This document shows positions 1 through 7,392 of a stretch of 9,511 bases of DNA, one piece after another (position 1 is the first letter of the stretch; each line of letters begins with the position of its first letter). Source of the stretch: Candidatus Thorarchaeota archaeon (GTDB lineage Archaea; Asgardarchaeota; Thorarchaeia; Thorarchaeales; Thorarchaeaceae); assembly GCA_016840245.1 (NCBI GenBank), contig JAEOST010000079.1:1-9511 (forward strand), given 5' to 3'. A model generated the notes under the pieces. The model was not told the origin of the DNA. It did not search any database and saw nothing but the letters and a program-made list of their open reading frames with translations. The position numbers were made by a program, and so were the translations under genes.

Positions 1-665
1 GCTATGATGAAACAGGAACAGAACAATGGCGAAGTGATACTGACAATAAAGCTGTTAGCATAGATCCTGATGGCTACATCTACATCTTCACATCTAACGA
101 AACCGAAGGGAGCTATGTGACCCAATGGGATTCAGAAGGAACTCAACAGTGGACAACATCTGTCAATTTCGATTATGACGACGATTGGGTGGATAGCCCG
201 TCTTTACAACACATTAAGGTCGCCGAAGATGGGTTTGTCTATCTTATACTAGAATATGAGTGTATCAGACCTCATGTTTCAATCCTGAGGATTGATAATC
301 TGGGGAATATTGCCACGGTTGATAATATCGGCAATTATCGATTTGAGCATTATACATTCTCTAGACCGGTATATTTTGACATGGAATTCACTTCAGATAG
401 TCTAGTGCACGCCATGGGATACAAGAATTTCTATGCATTTACACAGTATGATCCACTAATTCAGACATCATATTCCGACCTCAACATTAGTCTCGTTTCT
501 TTCAAGTTGACCGACCCACCTGTACTGCAAATTCCACCACCTATACCCTATGTCTATGATCCATTAGCACTAGCAATGTTTGGTGCCTCTGGAATCATAA
601 TCGCATTGGTAGTCATAGATTACGCAAGATCTAAACGGGTAACGATTCCATCTAATCCGACATAG
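1..665 (+). CDS. Beta-propeller (SBBP-like) surface protein, 5' truncated, C-terminal membrane anchor
   Basis: The reading frame is open from base 3 and runs 220 codons to the TAG at 663-665. The start lies off the left edge; the first in-frame start-type codon, a GTG at 117, sits inside a repeat and is unlikely to be the true start. The protein shows repeated blade signatures such as IDPDGYIYIFTS and TQWDSEGTQQW, the 'DxxGxIY...W' pattern of SBBP/beta-propeller repeats. The same pattern occurs in the protein at 7499-9043 (KYNSDGQQQW). A Pro-rich linker (DPPVLQIPPPIPYVYDP) precedes one hydrophobic helix (about AMFGASGIIIALVVIDYA) and a short basic tail (RSKR), so the propeller is expected outside the cell with the tail in the cytoplasm. 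Its ligand or partner is unknown. It converges on the next gene with a 53-base gap that shows no clear hairpin. Confidence 0.85.
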   Translation, partial: YDETGTEQWRSDTDNKAVSIDPDGYIYIFTSNETEGSYVTQWDSEGTQQWTTSVNFDYDDDWVDSPSLQHIKVAEDGFVYLILEYECIRPHVSILRIDNLGNIATVDNIGNYRFEHYTFSRPVYFDMEFTSDSLVHAMGYKNFYAFTQYDPLIQTSYSDLNISLVSFKLTDPPVLQIPPPIPYVYDPLALAMFGASGIIIALVVIDYARSKRVTIPSNPT

Positions 666-718
666 TGAGTCACCTTGAAGCACATTATTACCAGTTGTAA
701 AAGGTCATATCTAGAGAA

Positions 719-2854
719 TTAAACAACTTCAACCCATATTGGACCCGCATATGCAATCCGTCCATTCACTCCAACAACTCGAATCAGATAATAATCCACA
801 CCGCCGGTGTTCAAGGTCGATGGATCAATAGGGTTGTCGCTGTACTCATTCACAAAGAACTGACCATTGCGCTCGATACACCGTGAAGACCCATAGACCG
901 TGCCCGTAATTGTGGAACTGTCCTGAAAACTGACTGTTGATATTGGTGAGTTGATTGGAATGCGGACCAATAATTCTCCATTCTTGATAATCTCAATGTT
1001 CGCATTCCAATTAGGAGTCCAATCGGGAGTGACACTTGCCGATGTGTGCAACAGAGCTGGGGGAGACCCATCATGAGCGAATGTGACAACAATCTCTCGA
1101 ACTGCATCTTCAGCACTGACCTGTAACGTGGATCCATCTCCAACCTCAGTCCCATTAATTGAGAAGGAGAGATAGGGACGTCCATGGTCTGAGCTTGCAA
1201 AAATCCGCTGGTTCTCAAGTCCACTGAACACTGAGTCACGTGTCAATGAAGTTGCATATACGGCAGTCAGTCCACCTGGATAAGGATGCTCATTTCGTGT
1301 ATGCCACATACTCCATGGACGTTGGTGGCCAACGAATGCACGGGTGTGGCTTAGCGAATGCCCAGGATGGCCATCATGCTCATCACTTGATGCATAAAGG
1401 GTCATTCGCAGACCCATGTTGAATGCATCAATGATCGATGTTCCATTCACATATTCAGCTGGTGCATTGATGGCACCATGATAGTTCAAGGGATGTCGTT
1501 GCTCATAGAGGAATGTTCCATGGACAGAAACGACCTCAGCAATCTTTACGTATGTGGGATCAATCTGTGTCCAGTCTTGTGGATAGGCACGTTTCGTGGT
1601 GTGATGGGGAAGAGCAAGTGCCCTGCAGCTCGTACTCGCTGTGAACGAATCTAGTGCATCCCAGAGACCATCAGTTGTTGTGATTGTAAAGCGAGATAGT
1701 ACAGGATCTTTGATGAGTTGGTCTCCGCTGAAGATACAAGTATAATGACCGGTACTATCCTGAGTCCACTCAATTCCTTGAAATGTCACGAACCTGCCGG
1801 GCTCATCCGCGACATTTGTGGCATCCTCAAGGACGTCAAAATTGTGACCAAACCAAGACAGAATTTCACCATGCTCTGTAAGCGAAGTATAGTCTAGACA
1901 AGCAACATTTCTAGCATAATAGAAGGAGTGTTCAGCAGTTCCAGTACCATCAGAGAGTGCAGAGTGAGTATGAATATCACCCCAGTAGATTTGTGGTTCC
2001 GAGGGTCCGAAATCCCGAACAATAATCGGATTACTATAGTATGTGTTCTGCGTCACCGAGTCCTCAACCAAGAGGTAATGGTATCCCGGTGTGTCAATCT
2101 GCATTGAAAATACATGGAATCCATTGTCTCGTCCATCTTGAATCATGTATGCAATATCAGAACCAAAATTCTGCCCAGTGAACGTGTATGTTGATGGTAG
2201 AAGTGTTACAGAGCCAGTGAGTGGAAGAAGTGTTGTGAGATTATATGATTCAATTGAGAACTGAACTTCTCCCTTGTAGACTGCACTCAATCGCTCGAAG
2301 GCGTCCCAAGCCTCAACCACGATATCGAATTCTGAACCCAAGTTGACTGTTGTGGGTGCATGAATCCAAAGCAGTCGAGGATTATTGTCGAACATGACAC
2401 CCAAATCGACACTAACTGTGGACCATAGCAGTGTTGGTGAGAGGATCAGAAGTATCATCAGAAGTGTACGAACTCTACTTGGTAGTGAGCCAATCTTGTT
2501 TTGTAATCTGATAGTCAGACTTGCTTGATAGCCCCTGTATCTCATTACGACAGATGTAATGACATAGATGAATAATGAACCAAATCCTACAGCCATTGTC
2601 ATCATAATTGGAGAGAGAAGTGTGATTGTGTGTGCTGCTACAGTAGTAATGCTTGTCATAAAAGTCAGAAAGAGACCGTGACGACTCCAATGCTCATCTC
2701 TGAAGGCGATAAAGAAAGTAATCCCAATAACTAAACCAATGACATTGTAGAAGAACAGAAAAGCTGTGGCCAACCCGATGAGAAATAGCACAACACGTAG
2801 AACACGAAGTAGTTTAGTAAGCAAAGAACTGGTCGAATGATGTTCACTATTCAT
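719..2854 (-). CDS. Membrane-anchored PHP-fold / DUF3604-family hydrolase-like protein
   Basis: The 711-residue protein has an N-terminal membrane part with about four helices (residues 20-50, 61-81, 83-104, 130-148). A basic segment (104-130) lies just before the last helix, which places the large C-terminal part outside the cell. The C-terminal half carries PHP-type metal-binding motifs: YWGDIHTHSALSDG (290-303; D293, H295, H297), SLTEHGE (324-330), GIEWT (360-364), LPHHT (415-419), VVSVHG (441-446) and SSDEHDGHPG (489-498). The block GGLTAVYA...FSGLENQRIFASS (527-555) is characteristic of DUF3604 proteins. Residues 150-285 look like a beta-rich domain. PHP enzymes use such His/Asp clusters to bind metals for phosphoester or related hydrolysis; the substrate here is unknown. 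The ATG at 2854 has no strong Shine-Dalgarno sequence. A TATA-like box about 33 bases upstream suggests a near-leaderless transcript. Confidence 0.88.
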   Translation of the reverse strand: MNSEHHSTSSLLTKLLRVLRVVLFLIGLATAFLFFYNVIGLVIGITFFIAFRDEHWSRHGLFLTFMTSITTVAAHTITLLSPIMMTMAVGFGSLFIYVITSVVMRYRGYQASLTIRLQNKIGSLPSRVRTLLMILLILSPTLLWSTVSVDLGVMFDNNPRLLWIHAPTTVNLGSEFDIVVEAWDAFERLSAVYKGEVQFSIESYNLTTLLPLTGSVTLLPSTYTFTGQNFGSDIAYMIQDGRDNGFHVFSMQIDTPGYHYLLVEDSVTQNTYYSNPIIVRDFGPSEPQIYWGDIHTHSALSDGTGTAEHSFYYARNVACLDYTSLTEHGEILSWFGHNFDVLEDATNVADEPGRFVTFQGIEWTQDSTGHYTCIFSGDQLIKDPVLSRFTITTTDGLWDALDSFTASTSCRALALPHHTTKRAYPQDWTQIDPTYVKIAEVVSVHGTFLYEQRHPLNYHGAINAPAEYVNGTSIIDAFNMGLRMTLYASSDEHDGHPGHSLSHTRAFVGHQRPWSMWHTRNEHPYPGGLTAVYATSLTRDSVFSGLENQRIFASSDHGRPYLSFSINGTEVGDGSTLQVSAEDAVREIVVTFAHDGSPPALLHTSASVTPDWTPNWNANIEIIKNGELLVRIPINSPISTVSFQDSSTITGTVYGSSRCIERNGQFFVNEYSDNPIDPSTLNTGGVDYYLIRVVGVNGRIAYAGPIWVEVV

Positions 2855-2878
2855 CTCAACCAGACTTGAGATATTGGT

Positions 2879-2893
2879 GGACTAAAAGGATTG
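2879..2893 (-). promoter_or_regulatory. Possible TATA box for the PHP/DUF3604 gene
   Basis: On the minus strand the sequence reads caatccttttagtcc. The T/A-rich core is centred about 33 bases before the ATG at 2854, which fits an archaeal TATA box driving a very short leader. This is inferred from position and composition only. Confidence 0.3.
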
Positions 2894-2939
2894 TGTGAAA
2901 CAGGTCTAAGCATCAGTCTAACCGTAGATGAACATACAT

Positions 2940-2955
2940 CTCGTTAATTTGAACC
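2940..2955 (-). repeat. 16-base sequence shared exactly with 7473-7488
   Basis: On the minus strand this reads ggttcaaattaacgag. The same 16 bases occur on the plus strand at 7473-7488. Both copies lie in divergent intergenic regions. Here the element is about 41 bases before the plus-strand gene at 2996 and about 86 bases before the minus-strand gene at 2854. The core GTTAATTTGAAC is an imperfect palindrome, so a transcription-factor site is possible, but this is inference. Confidence 0.5.
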
Positions 2956-2995
2956 AGATTCAAAAGGACGTTTGTATTAATTTCAATAGATAACA

Positions 2996-3418
2996 ATGAA
3001 GAATCAAACACCCTTTGCACTGTGCATCATTGGGGGGCTTTTACTAATTTCAGTAAGCTATGTCCAGGGTATTGGAACTATAATTCTAGTATACATATTT
3101 CTTCACTCAATCTCAGCATTATCACAATTCTTCTTGATAATTGATATCATTCTCTTTATCTTGTTCCTGATTGCCTGGGCAGGAGGAGTTGCTGTTATTT
3201 TCGGAGGGTTTCTCCTTACGAAATCCCATGTCCGGTTGGGAAAATTCATTATCGCAATTGCAGCAGGTTTCGGTCTCATCACTTTCATTATTCTCGTAAT
3301 CTGGGTACTCATTACTGCAGGATTAGCAGGACTACTGATAGGCACTTGGGGGGCAATCCATACAGCAGGTGGTCTAGGTCTGTTATTGACTTTAGTTGCT
3401 AGGTCTATGGCAAAATAA
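2996..3418 (+). CDS. Small integral membrane protein, unknown function
   Basis: The protein has 140 residues and is almost entirely hydrophobic. Probable helices lie at about 7-23, 45-73 (long, perhaps two), 82-107 and 120-136, separated by short polar loops such as LTKSHVRLGK (74-83). I recognise no catalytic or binding motif and no family. The ATG at 2996 is preceded by AT-rich sequence (gtattaatttcaatagataaca) without a Shine-Dalgarno sequence, suggesting a leaderless or very short-leader transcript. The next gene follows on the same strand after 99 bases and is also a multi-helix membrane protein. The two may be functionally linked, but the gap and the separate TATA-like sequence before the second gene argue against obligatory co-transcription. 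Confidence 0.75.
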   Translation: MKNQTPFALCIIGGLLLISVSYVQGIGTIILVYIFLHSISALSQFFLIIDIILFILFLIAWAGGVAVIFGGFLLTKSHVRLGKFIIAIAAGFGLITFIILVIWVLITAGLAGLLIGTWGAIHTAGGLGLLLTLVARSMAK

Positions 3419-3485
3419 GATACAAGGAATTACTCAAACACAAACCGCTGGAATACATGAACACATTGGTCTTGATGAAAACCCG

Positions 3486-3497
3486 TAAAATAAAAAG
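3486..3497 (+). promoter_or_regulatory. TATA-like box upstream of the 3518 membrane-protein gene
   Basis: The sequence taaaataaaaag is centred near 3491. A start of transcription about 26 bases downstream would fall at or next to the ATG at 3518, so this gene may be transcribed from its own promoter with almost no leader. Confidence 0.4.
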
Positions 3498-3517
3498 AAG
3501 GGCTAGAACACCAATGT

Positions 3518-4333
3518 ATGGGAATAGTGGTGAATGAGAAGATGGTAAGAAAAGCGTCTATCACCTTCCGAGTGGTTGGAATATTCATCTGCCTTCTAGC
3601 AATTGGGTTATTGATGCTAACTGGACTTGATGGTTCTTGGATTCCAGATGTTTTGATTGAATCTATGCAGATTGGAATTATACTTCTTTTATTTGGCCAT
3701 TTTTTGGTAGTGTATCGCGAGTTTGAAACGGACAAACCTCCTGAGATTGAACAAGAAACTGAACCAATGGTATCACCAAAAAGAGAGTTCCTTTTACGTC
3801 GTTCTGAGCATTTAGATAATCTTCTACACTGGGTACGAACCAGTGCAAGTATCATTGCGGCAATAATGGCAGCAATCATCACTGTTCTCATTGGCAATGA
3901 TGTCATACCCATGAGATCCGTCCAAGCAGTCGCCTGTTTGGTAGGAGGTGCATTCATTTTGGCAATAATGTCAATGCTAGCGATTGCTACGTCCTTACGT
4001 GATAATTCTGTCTATTCATATGATACTCCACTTCAAGAGAGTCTTATTCCCTATGTCTATGATAGTGAAATATACGTAGAGCAACTCATGGGAGTGGTTC
4101 TCAACCAAGCCCGAAGTGTGCAATCAACTAGAAACTTCTTGGCAATGGGATTAGTAAATTTAACAATTCTGGGGGTTTTTGGACTTAATCTGGAAACTAT
4201 AGTATATCTCTCTTTTGAGATTCCAGAGGTGTCGGCCATTGCATACATACTTGCTATCTTTATGACAATTCTAGCTGGAGCGGGAACAGCTTATACATTT
4301 CGTATCCCTTTGAGAAGACTTGTTGATGTATGA
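3518..4333 (+). CDS. Multi-pass membrane protein with about six helices, unknown function
   Basis: The protein is 271 residues from the ATG at 3518. Probable helices lie at 15-35, 48-66, 108-125, 136-157, 208-228 and 238-260. A charged segment between helices 2 and 3 (about 67-107, with EFETDKPPEIEQE and PKREFLLRRSEHLDN) and another between helices 4 and 5 (158-207) are probably on the cytoplasmic face. No known family or catalytic motif is evident. Two starts compete. ATG 3518 fits leaderless initiation from the TATA-like box at 3486-3497. ATG 3542 (263 residues) has a GGTGA ribosome site at 3529-3533, eight bases upstream. Both leave all helices intact. The gene converges on the Fe-S protein gene, with a hairpin at 4355-4385 between them. 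Confidence 0.78.
   Translation: MGIVVNEKMVRKASITFRVVGIFICLLAIGLLMLTGLDGSWIPDVLIESMQIGIILLLFGHFLVVYREFETDKPPEIEQETEPMVSPKREFLLRRSEHLDNLLHWVRTSASIIAAIMAAIITVLIGNDVIPMRSVQAVACLVGGAFILAIMSMLAIATSLRDNSVYSYDTPLQESLIPYVYDSEIYVEQLMGVVLNQARSVQSTRNFLAMGLVNLTILGVFGLNLETIVYLSFEIPEVSAIAYILAIFMTILAGAGTAYTFRIPLRRLVDV
3529..3533 (+). promoter_or_regulatory. GGTGA ribosome-binding site favouring a start at 3542
   Basis: GGTGA matches the archaeal anti-Shine-Dalgarno complement and lies eight bases before the in-frame ATG at 3542. It lies inside the reading frame opened by the ATG at 3518, so it marks a real ambiguity about the protein's N-terminus. Confidence 0.45.
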
Positions 4334-4354
4334 TACTTGAATGAAAAGAAAATG

Positions 4355-4385
4355 TGAAAGACTCAGCGATATGCTAGGTCTTTCA
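4355..4385. terminator. Hairpin between convergent genes, possible bidirectional terminator
   Basis: TGAAAGAC (4355-4362) pairs with GTCTTTCA (4378-4385), giving eight base pairs. An inner AGC/GCT pairing closes a short GATAT loop after a wobble and a mismatch. It sits 22 bases after the stop of the plus-strand gene (4333) and 11 bases beyond the stop of the minus-strand gene (4396). There is no strong T-run on either side, so a termination role is inferred from position. Confidence 0.4.
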
Positions 4386-4395
4386 TCGATAGTAA

Positions 4396-5703
4396 TTATA
4401 GTAGCTCATCAAGAAGTTCGAGCAGCTCGACAACCTGAAGCTTCGAACCAAGTTCAGAGAGGTCCTTGCCAGTTTCTTCCTCTTCCTTCTTCAACGCCTT
4501 GATACCGTCGTTAAAGTTGGTCACACAGAAGGGACAGCTGGTCATGAGGATTTCTGCTCCGGTTGAAGCAGCCTCTTTCAAGCGCTCCTTGGATGTAGAT
4601 AGAGCCATGTCTGGGAACTGAGCCTTGACACCTCCACCTGCACCGCAGCAGAATGAGTCACCCTTGATTCGGTACATCTCGCGAAGATCGAGACCGGGAA
4701 TCGCGCCCAGAACAACACGAGGAATCTCATAGTGTTCGGCCTCAGCCTTCTTGGCTACCCTCTCATCAAGAAGCCAGTTGTTGGACGCTTCCAGAATTGC
4801 CTTCTTGATAGCAATGCCAACGTGTCGAATACTGTGACATGGATCATGCCATGTGACCTTCTTGTTGTAGGGCTTGTCAATCTTCAACTTGCCTTCCTGA
4901 ATGTAGTCATATGCAAGTTCGACTGTGTGTCGCACCTTGAAGGGCAGTGGCTTACCACTCATCTTGACATAGTCGTTACGAAATGTCTTGTAACATCCAG
5001 CACAGCTGAATACAACAAGATCGAATCCCTCGAATAGCTTGAGGTTCTCCTCCATGACCTCGCGGAAAATGTCGCGCTGTCCAGTTCTTAGAATTGGTGA
5101 ACCACAACAGACCTCGGCAGAGAGTATGGTGTACTCAATTCCAAGCTTTTCAAGAATCTTGGTTGTCTTGTCAGCGATGTGTTCCTGACGATAAGCAGCA
5201 GTACAACCCACAAAGTAGGCTACCTTTGCGTCCTTATTGTCAACAGGTCCACTATACCACTTGGTCCGGTCTTCTCGTGCTTCCTTGTAAGGATTCTTCA
5301 TCTTCTCGTCCTGTACTCGTTCACCGAATATCTTGTGCTTATCCAGTGGCTCAATACCAGACTCGATGATAGCAGCTCTGAGTGATTCAGTAACGTCTAC
5401 AGTATCAATGTAGTTTGGACATTGAACCTCACACATACCGCATGTTGTACACGCCTCAGCGACCTCGAGAAATTCCTTACTGGCTGGAAGTTCACCATTC
5501 AAGAAAGCTCGTGCCATCCACTGCTTTCCAGAGTTGAAGTAGCCTTCCCAACCATAATACATTCCAGCAGGGCAACCCTGGAGCATTCCAGTGTACTCCT
5601 CGGTCTCACCCTCTTTGTCTGGTTCCCCTGAGTAGGCGTACTGACAGGCACGACAGTGAATGCAACGTGCATTAATCCTGCGAAGTTCTTCAAGATTTAC
5701 CAT
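4396..5703 (-). CDS. (Fe-S)-binding protein with two CCG domains, HdrD/GlcF-like electron-transfer subunit
   Basis: Numbered from a possible TTG start at 5709 (437 residues), an N-terminal ferredoxin-like region carries two Cys sets: C16, C19, C22 with C46-Pro, and C87, C90, C93 with C97-Pro (CTTCGMCEVQCP). Two cysteine-rich CCG domains follow: C169 (FVGC), C201-C202 (VCCGSP), C236/C239 (SCAGC); and C291 (DPCH), C354-C355 (FCCGAGGG), C392/C395 (SCPFC). This is the layout of HdrD, GlcF and GlpC. No transmembrane helix is seen, so it is probably a soluble or peripheral subunit. It lies 57 bases downstream of the flavoprotein gene on the same strand and probably accepts its electrons. I prefer the ATG at 5703 (435 residues). 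The TTG at 5709 is five bases from a GGAGG at 5715-5719, against eleven for the ATG, so both remain open. The first cluster has an unusually long loop (22 to 46). Confidence 0.92.
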   Translation of the reverse strand: MVNLEELRRINARCIHCRACQYAYSGEPDKEGETEEYTGMLQGCPAGMYYGWEGYFNSGKQWMARAFLNGELPASKEFLEVAEACTTCGMCEVQCPNYIDTVDVTESLRAAIIESGIEPLDKHKIFGERVQDEKMKNPYKEAREDRTKWYSGPVDNKDAKVAYFVGCTAAYRQEHIADKTTKILEKLGIEYTILSAEVCCGSPILRTGQRDIFREVMEENLKLFEGFDLVVFSCAGCYKTFRNDYVKMSGKPLPFKVRHTVELAYDYIQEGKLKIDKPYNKKVTWHDPCHSIRHVGIAIKKAILEASNNWLLDERVAKKAEAEHYEIPRVVLGAIPGLDLREMYRIKGDSFCCGAGGGVKAQFPDMALSTSKERLKEAASTGAEILMTSCPFCVTNFNDGIKALKKEEEETGKDLSELGSKLQVVELLELLDELL

Positions 5704-5714
5704 TGTCAATCTTT

Positions 5715-5719
5715 CCTCC
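5715..5719 (-). promoter_or_regulatory. GGAGG ribosome-binding site of the Fe-S protein gene
   Basis: CCTCC on the plus strand reads GGAGG on the minus strand. It is five bases from a TTG (5709) and eleven from an ATG (5703), both in frame. It supports translation beginning here but does not settle which codon is used. Confidence 0.6.
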
Positions 5720-5730
5720 GTCTATTTTGA

Positions 5731-5755
5731 AGTATATTTAGTGTTACGATGTAAC
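5731..5755 (-). promoter_or_regulatory. TATA-like sequence beside a palindrome in the operon's intergenic gap
   Basis: The inverted repeat GTTAC-GAT-GTAAC (5743-5755) is perfect over five bases on each side. Directly downstream on the minus strand is taaatatact (about 5731-5740), a good archaeal TATA-box candidate about 30 bases before the Fe-S protein start. The pair could be an internal promoter with an operator, or a small hairpin affecting the relative expression of the two genes. This is inferred from sequence only. Confidence 0.3.
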
Positions 5756-5766
5756 CCTACAACCTC

Positions 5767-7392
5767 CTACTCGTCGAGGGGGTTGGGAAGGTCCGTCACG
5801 TTCTCCCATGGGATAGCTAGACGACCTGGGTGCAGTATCAGATTCGGGTCAAGTAACCTGCGGAACTTGACAAGCATCTTGTAGTATTCCTTGGCCTCCT
5901 TGAAGGTCTCTGGTGCATGAACGAATGGGTCAGGTCTGTAATTGATCCAACCCTTCTTCAAGAAGGACCTGGTTGTTTCAAGGTTGAACTCCCTGATCTT
6001 ATCTTCGATACCAGGCTCAGTGCTGTCAAAGCACAGAATTGGCATAACGATGGCCTGTCTTGCGTGATCAATGGAAGCAACCCACATTGTTGGTGGAAAG
6101 CCGTGATTCTCCATTGCAGCACAGTACTCCTCCATCATCCTGCCACTCTCGAGCCATGGGCAGTACCATGTGATGAACAGGAATCCAGCCTGCCAGAGTG
6201 AGTATGGAACAGCAATCTTGTTTGGCTTCTTCAGCCGTGATGCCACCTGCTTTGGATGCAATTCTTGCTGTGGAGTTACTCGCTTCTCTCTCACTTCATA
6301 ATCTTTGTAGATCTTGTCTATTCCCTGTAGGGTGAAGTCAAGCTCCTCCTTGGACCATGCCCAGCACTCGTAGTTCATCCACTTCCGATCTATACCGATC
6401 TTCTTGTAGAACTCGTAGTCCAACGGCACGTTTTCCTTTGGCCAGCGAGTCATGACCAGTTCGTAATTTCCACCCTGAACCATGACTGTACGCTCAGCAA
6501 TACCCATCTCATGCTTGGATATCTCCCATGCAGGTTTGATGATATCATCCCAGGTTTCTCCACCGTAGGCTACTACAGTCTTGTAATGCGGGTGAGGTAC
6601 CATCTTGATTGCACACTTGGTGATGATGCCCATTGAACCCTGTGAGCCTAAGAAGAGACCATCCGGGTTTGGACCAACTCCCCAGCGATAGAAGGGTTTG
6701 GCACCAGGTAGAGCCCATGAACCAGTGTGGAAAATCTCACCGGTTGGTAGGACTACCTCCAATCCCATGATCATATCTGCCTGAGGACCATATACTCCGG
6801 TCACCAGAGAGAAACCTCTCTCGATAGCGTCTCCAAGGACTGTTGCCGCAGGTGGTGCACCATCCGGAATAGGCGGTGCCCAATCTGGGTACTTTGTTTT
6901 GAAAATCCTCCATGCATCTCCGGACTTGAGACCTGGCTCTACAACCATTACACGGTTCTCTATATCAACTTCCATTCCATCCATCCGTGTCATGTCCATG
7001 TAGATACCACCAGGCTCGATGGCGGGGAGTGCAAATCCTCCACTCAGACCACCGGCTGCTGGTGTGACTGGACATAGGTTATCGTTGGCCACTATGAGAA
7101 TCTTAGAGACCTCCTGTGCATTAGCTGGTCTAATAATCAACTCGGGGACAACGGCCTCCAGTCCCATGATGCCTTTAGCCATGTAACTGTGACGCAGGGG
7201 CTCACTTGTGGTGACATATTGATCACCACAGATAGCTATGAGCTTGGCTACCACGTCACTAGTAACCTTATTGTATTCCACCACTACATAATCCTCCGTT
7301 CTCAGCCAGTGGCCGATACGTGATTTGTCGATAGCGGTACCTCGCTGCAATTTACTCTCATAAATAGGCATCGACTGAAGTTGAACATGCAT
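5767..7392 (-). CDS. FAD-linked oxidoreductase, VAO/PCMH-like (4-phenol-oxidising type) or GlcD-related
   Basis: The 541-residue protein has a PCMH-type FAD-binding domain at about 80-265: VVPELIIRPANAQEVSKIL (81-99), a Gly-rich phosphate loop (TPAAGGLSGG, 110-119) and VVEPGL (150-155). LGDAIERG (186-193), YGPQADMIMGLEVVLPTGE (201-219) and GPNPDGLFLGSQGSMGIITK (240-259) resemble, from memory, the matching blocks of p-cresol methylhydroxylase and vanillyl-alcohol oxidase. The C-terminal part has GWINYR (481-486), where Y485-R486 seem to match the active-site Tyr-Arg pair of VAO, and ends in LDPNLILHPGRL (514-525), typical of the fold. The Gly loop is closer to lactate/glycolate dehydrogenases, so the substrate cannot be fixed. 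No signal peptide or helix is seen. It is the first gene of an operon with the Fe-S protein. ATG 7392 has no Shine-Dalgarno sequence; an in-frame ATG at 7371 (M8) is an alternative. Confidence 0.9.
   Translation of the reverse strand: MHVQLQSMPIYESKLQRGTAIDKSRIGHWLRTEDYVVVEYNKVTSDVVAKLIAICGDQYVTTSEPLRHSYMAKGIMGLEAVVPELIIRPANAQEVSKILIVANDNLCPVTPAAGGLSGGFALPAIEPGGIYMDMTRMDGMEVDIENRVMVVEPGLKSGDAWRIFKTKYPDWAPPIPDGAPPAATVLGDAIERGFSLVTGVYGPQADMIMGLEVVLPTGEIFHTGSWALPGAKPFYRWGVGPNPDGLFLGSQGSMGIITKCAIKMVPHPHYKTVVAYGGETWDDIIKPAWEISKHEMGIAERTVMVQGGNYELVMTRWPKENVPLDYEFYKKIGIDRKWMNYECWAWSKEELDFTLQGIDKIYKDYEVREKRVTPQQELHPKQVASRLKKPNKIAVPYSLWQAGFLFITWYCPWLESGRMMEEYCAAMENHGFPPTMWVASIDHARQAIVMPILCFDSTEPGIEDKIREFNLETTRSFLKKGWINYRPDPFVHAPETFKEAKEYYKMLVKFRRLLDPNLILHPGRLAIPWENVTDLPNPLDE

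Noticed and set aside
546..560. A 15-base match, ccctatgtctatgat, with 4048-4062
   Set aside because: Both copies encode the short peptide PYVYD within unrelated proteins; a coding coincidence is the simpler explanation.
850..1239. A 129-codon minus-strand ORF
   Set aside because: It lies wholly inside the PHP/DUF3604 gene in another frame and has no recognisable protein features.
5094..5369. Plus-strand ORFs antisense to the Fe-S protein gene (also 4732-5037, 5422-5631 and 5660-5884)
   Set aside because: They are complements of a gene with clear cysteine motifs and carry no domain of their own.
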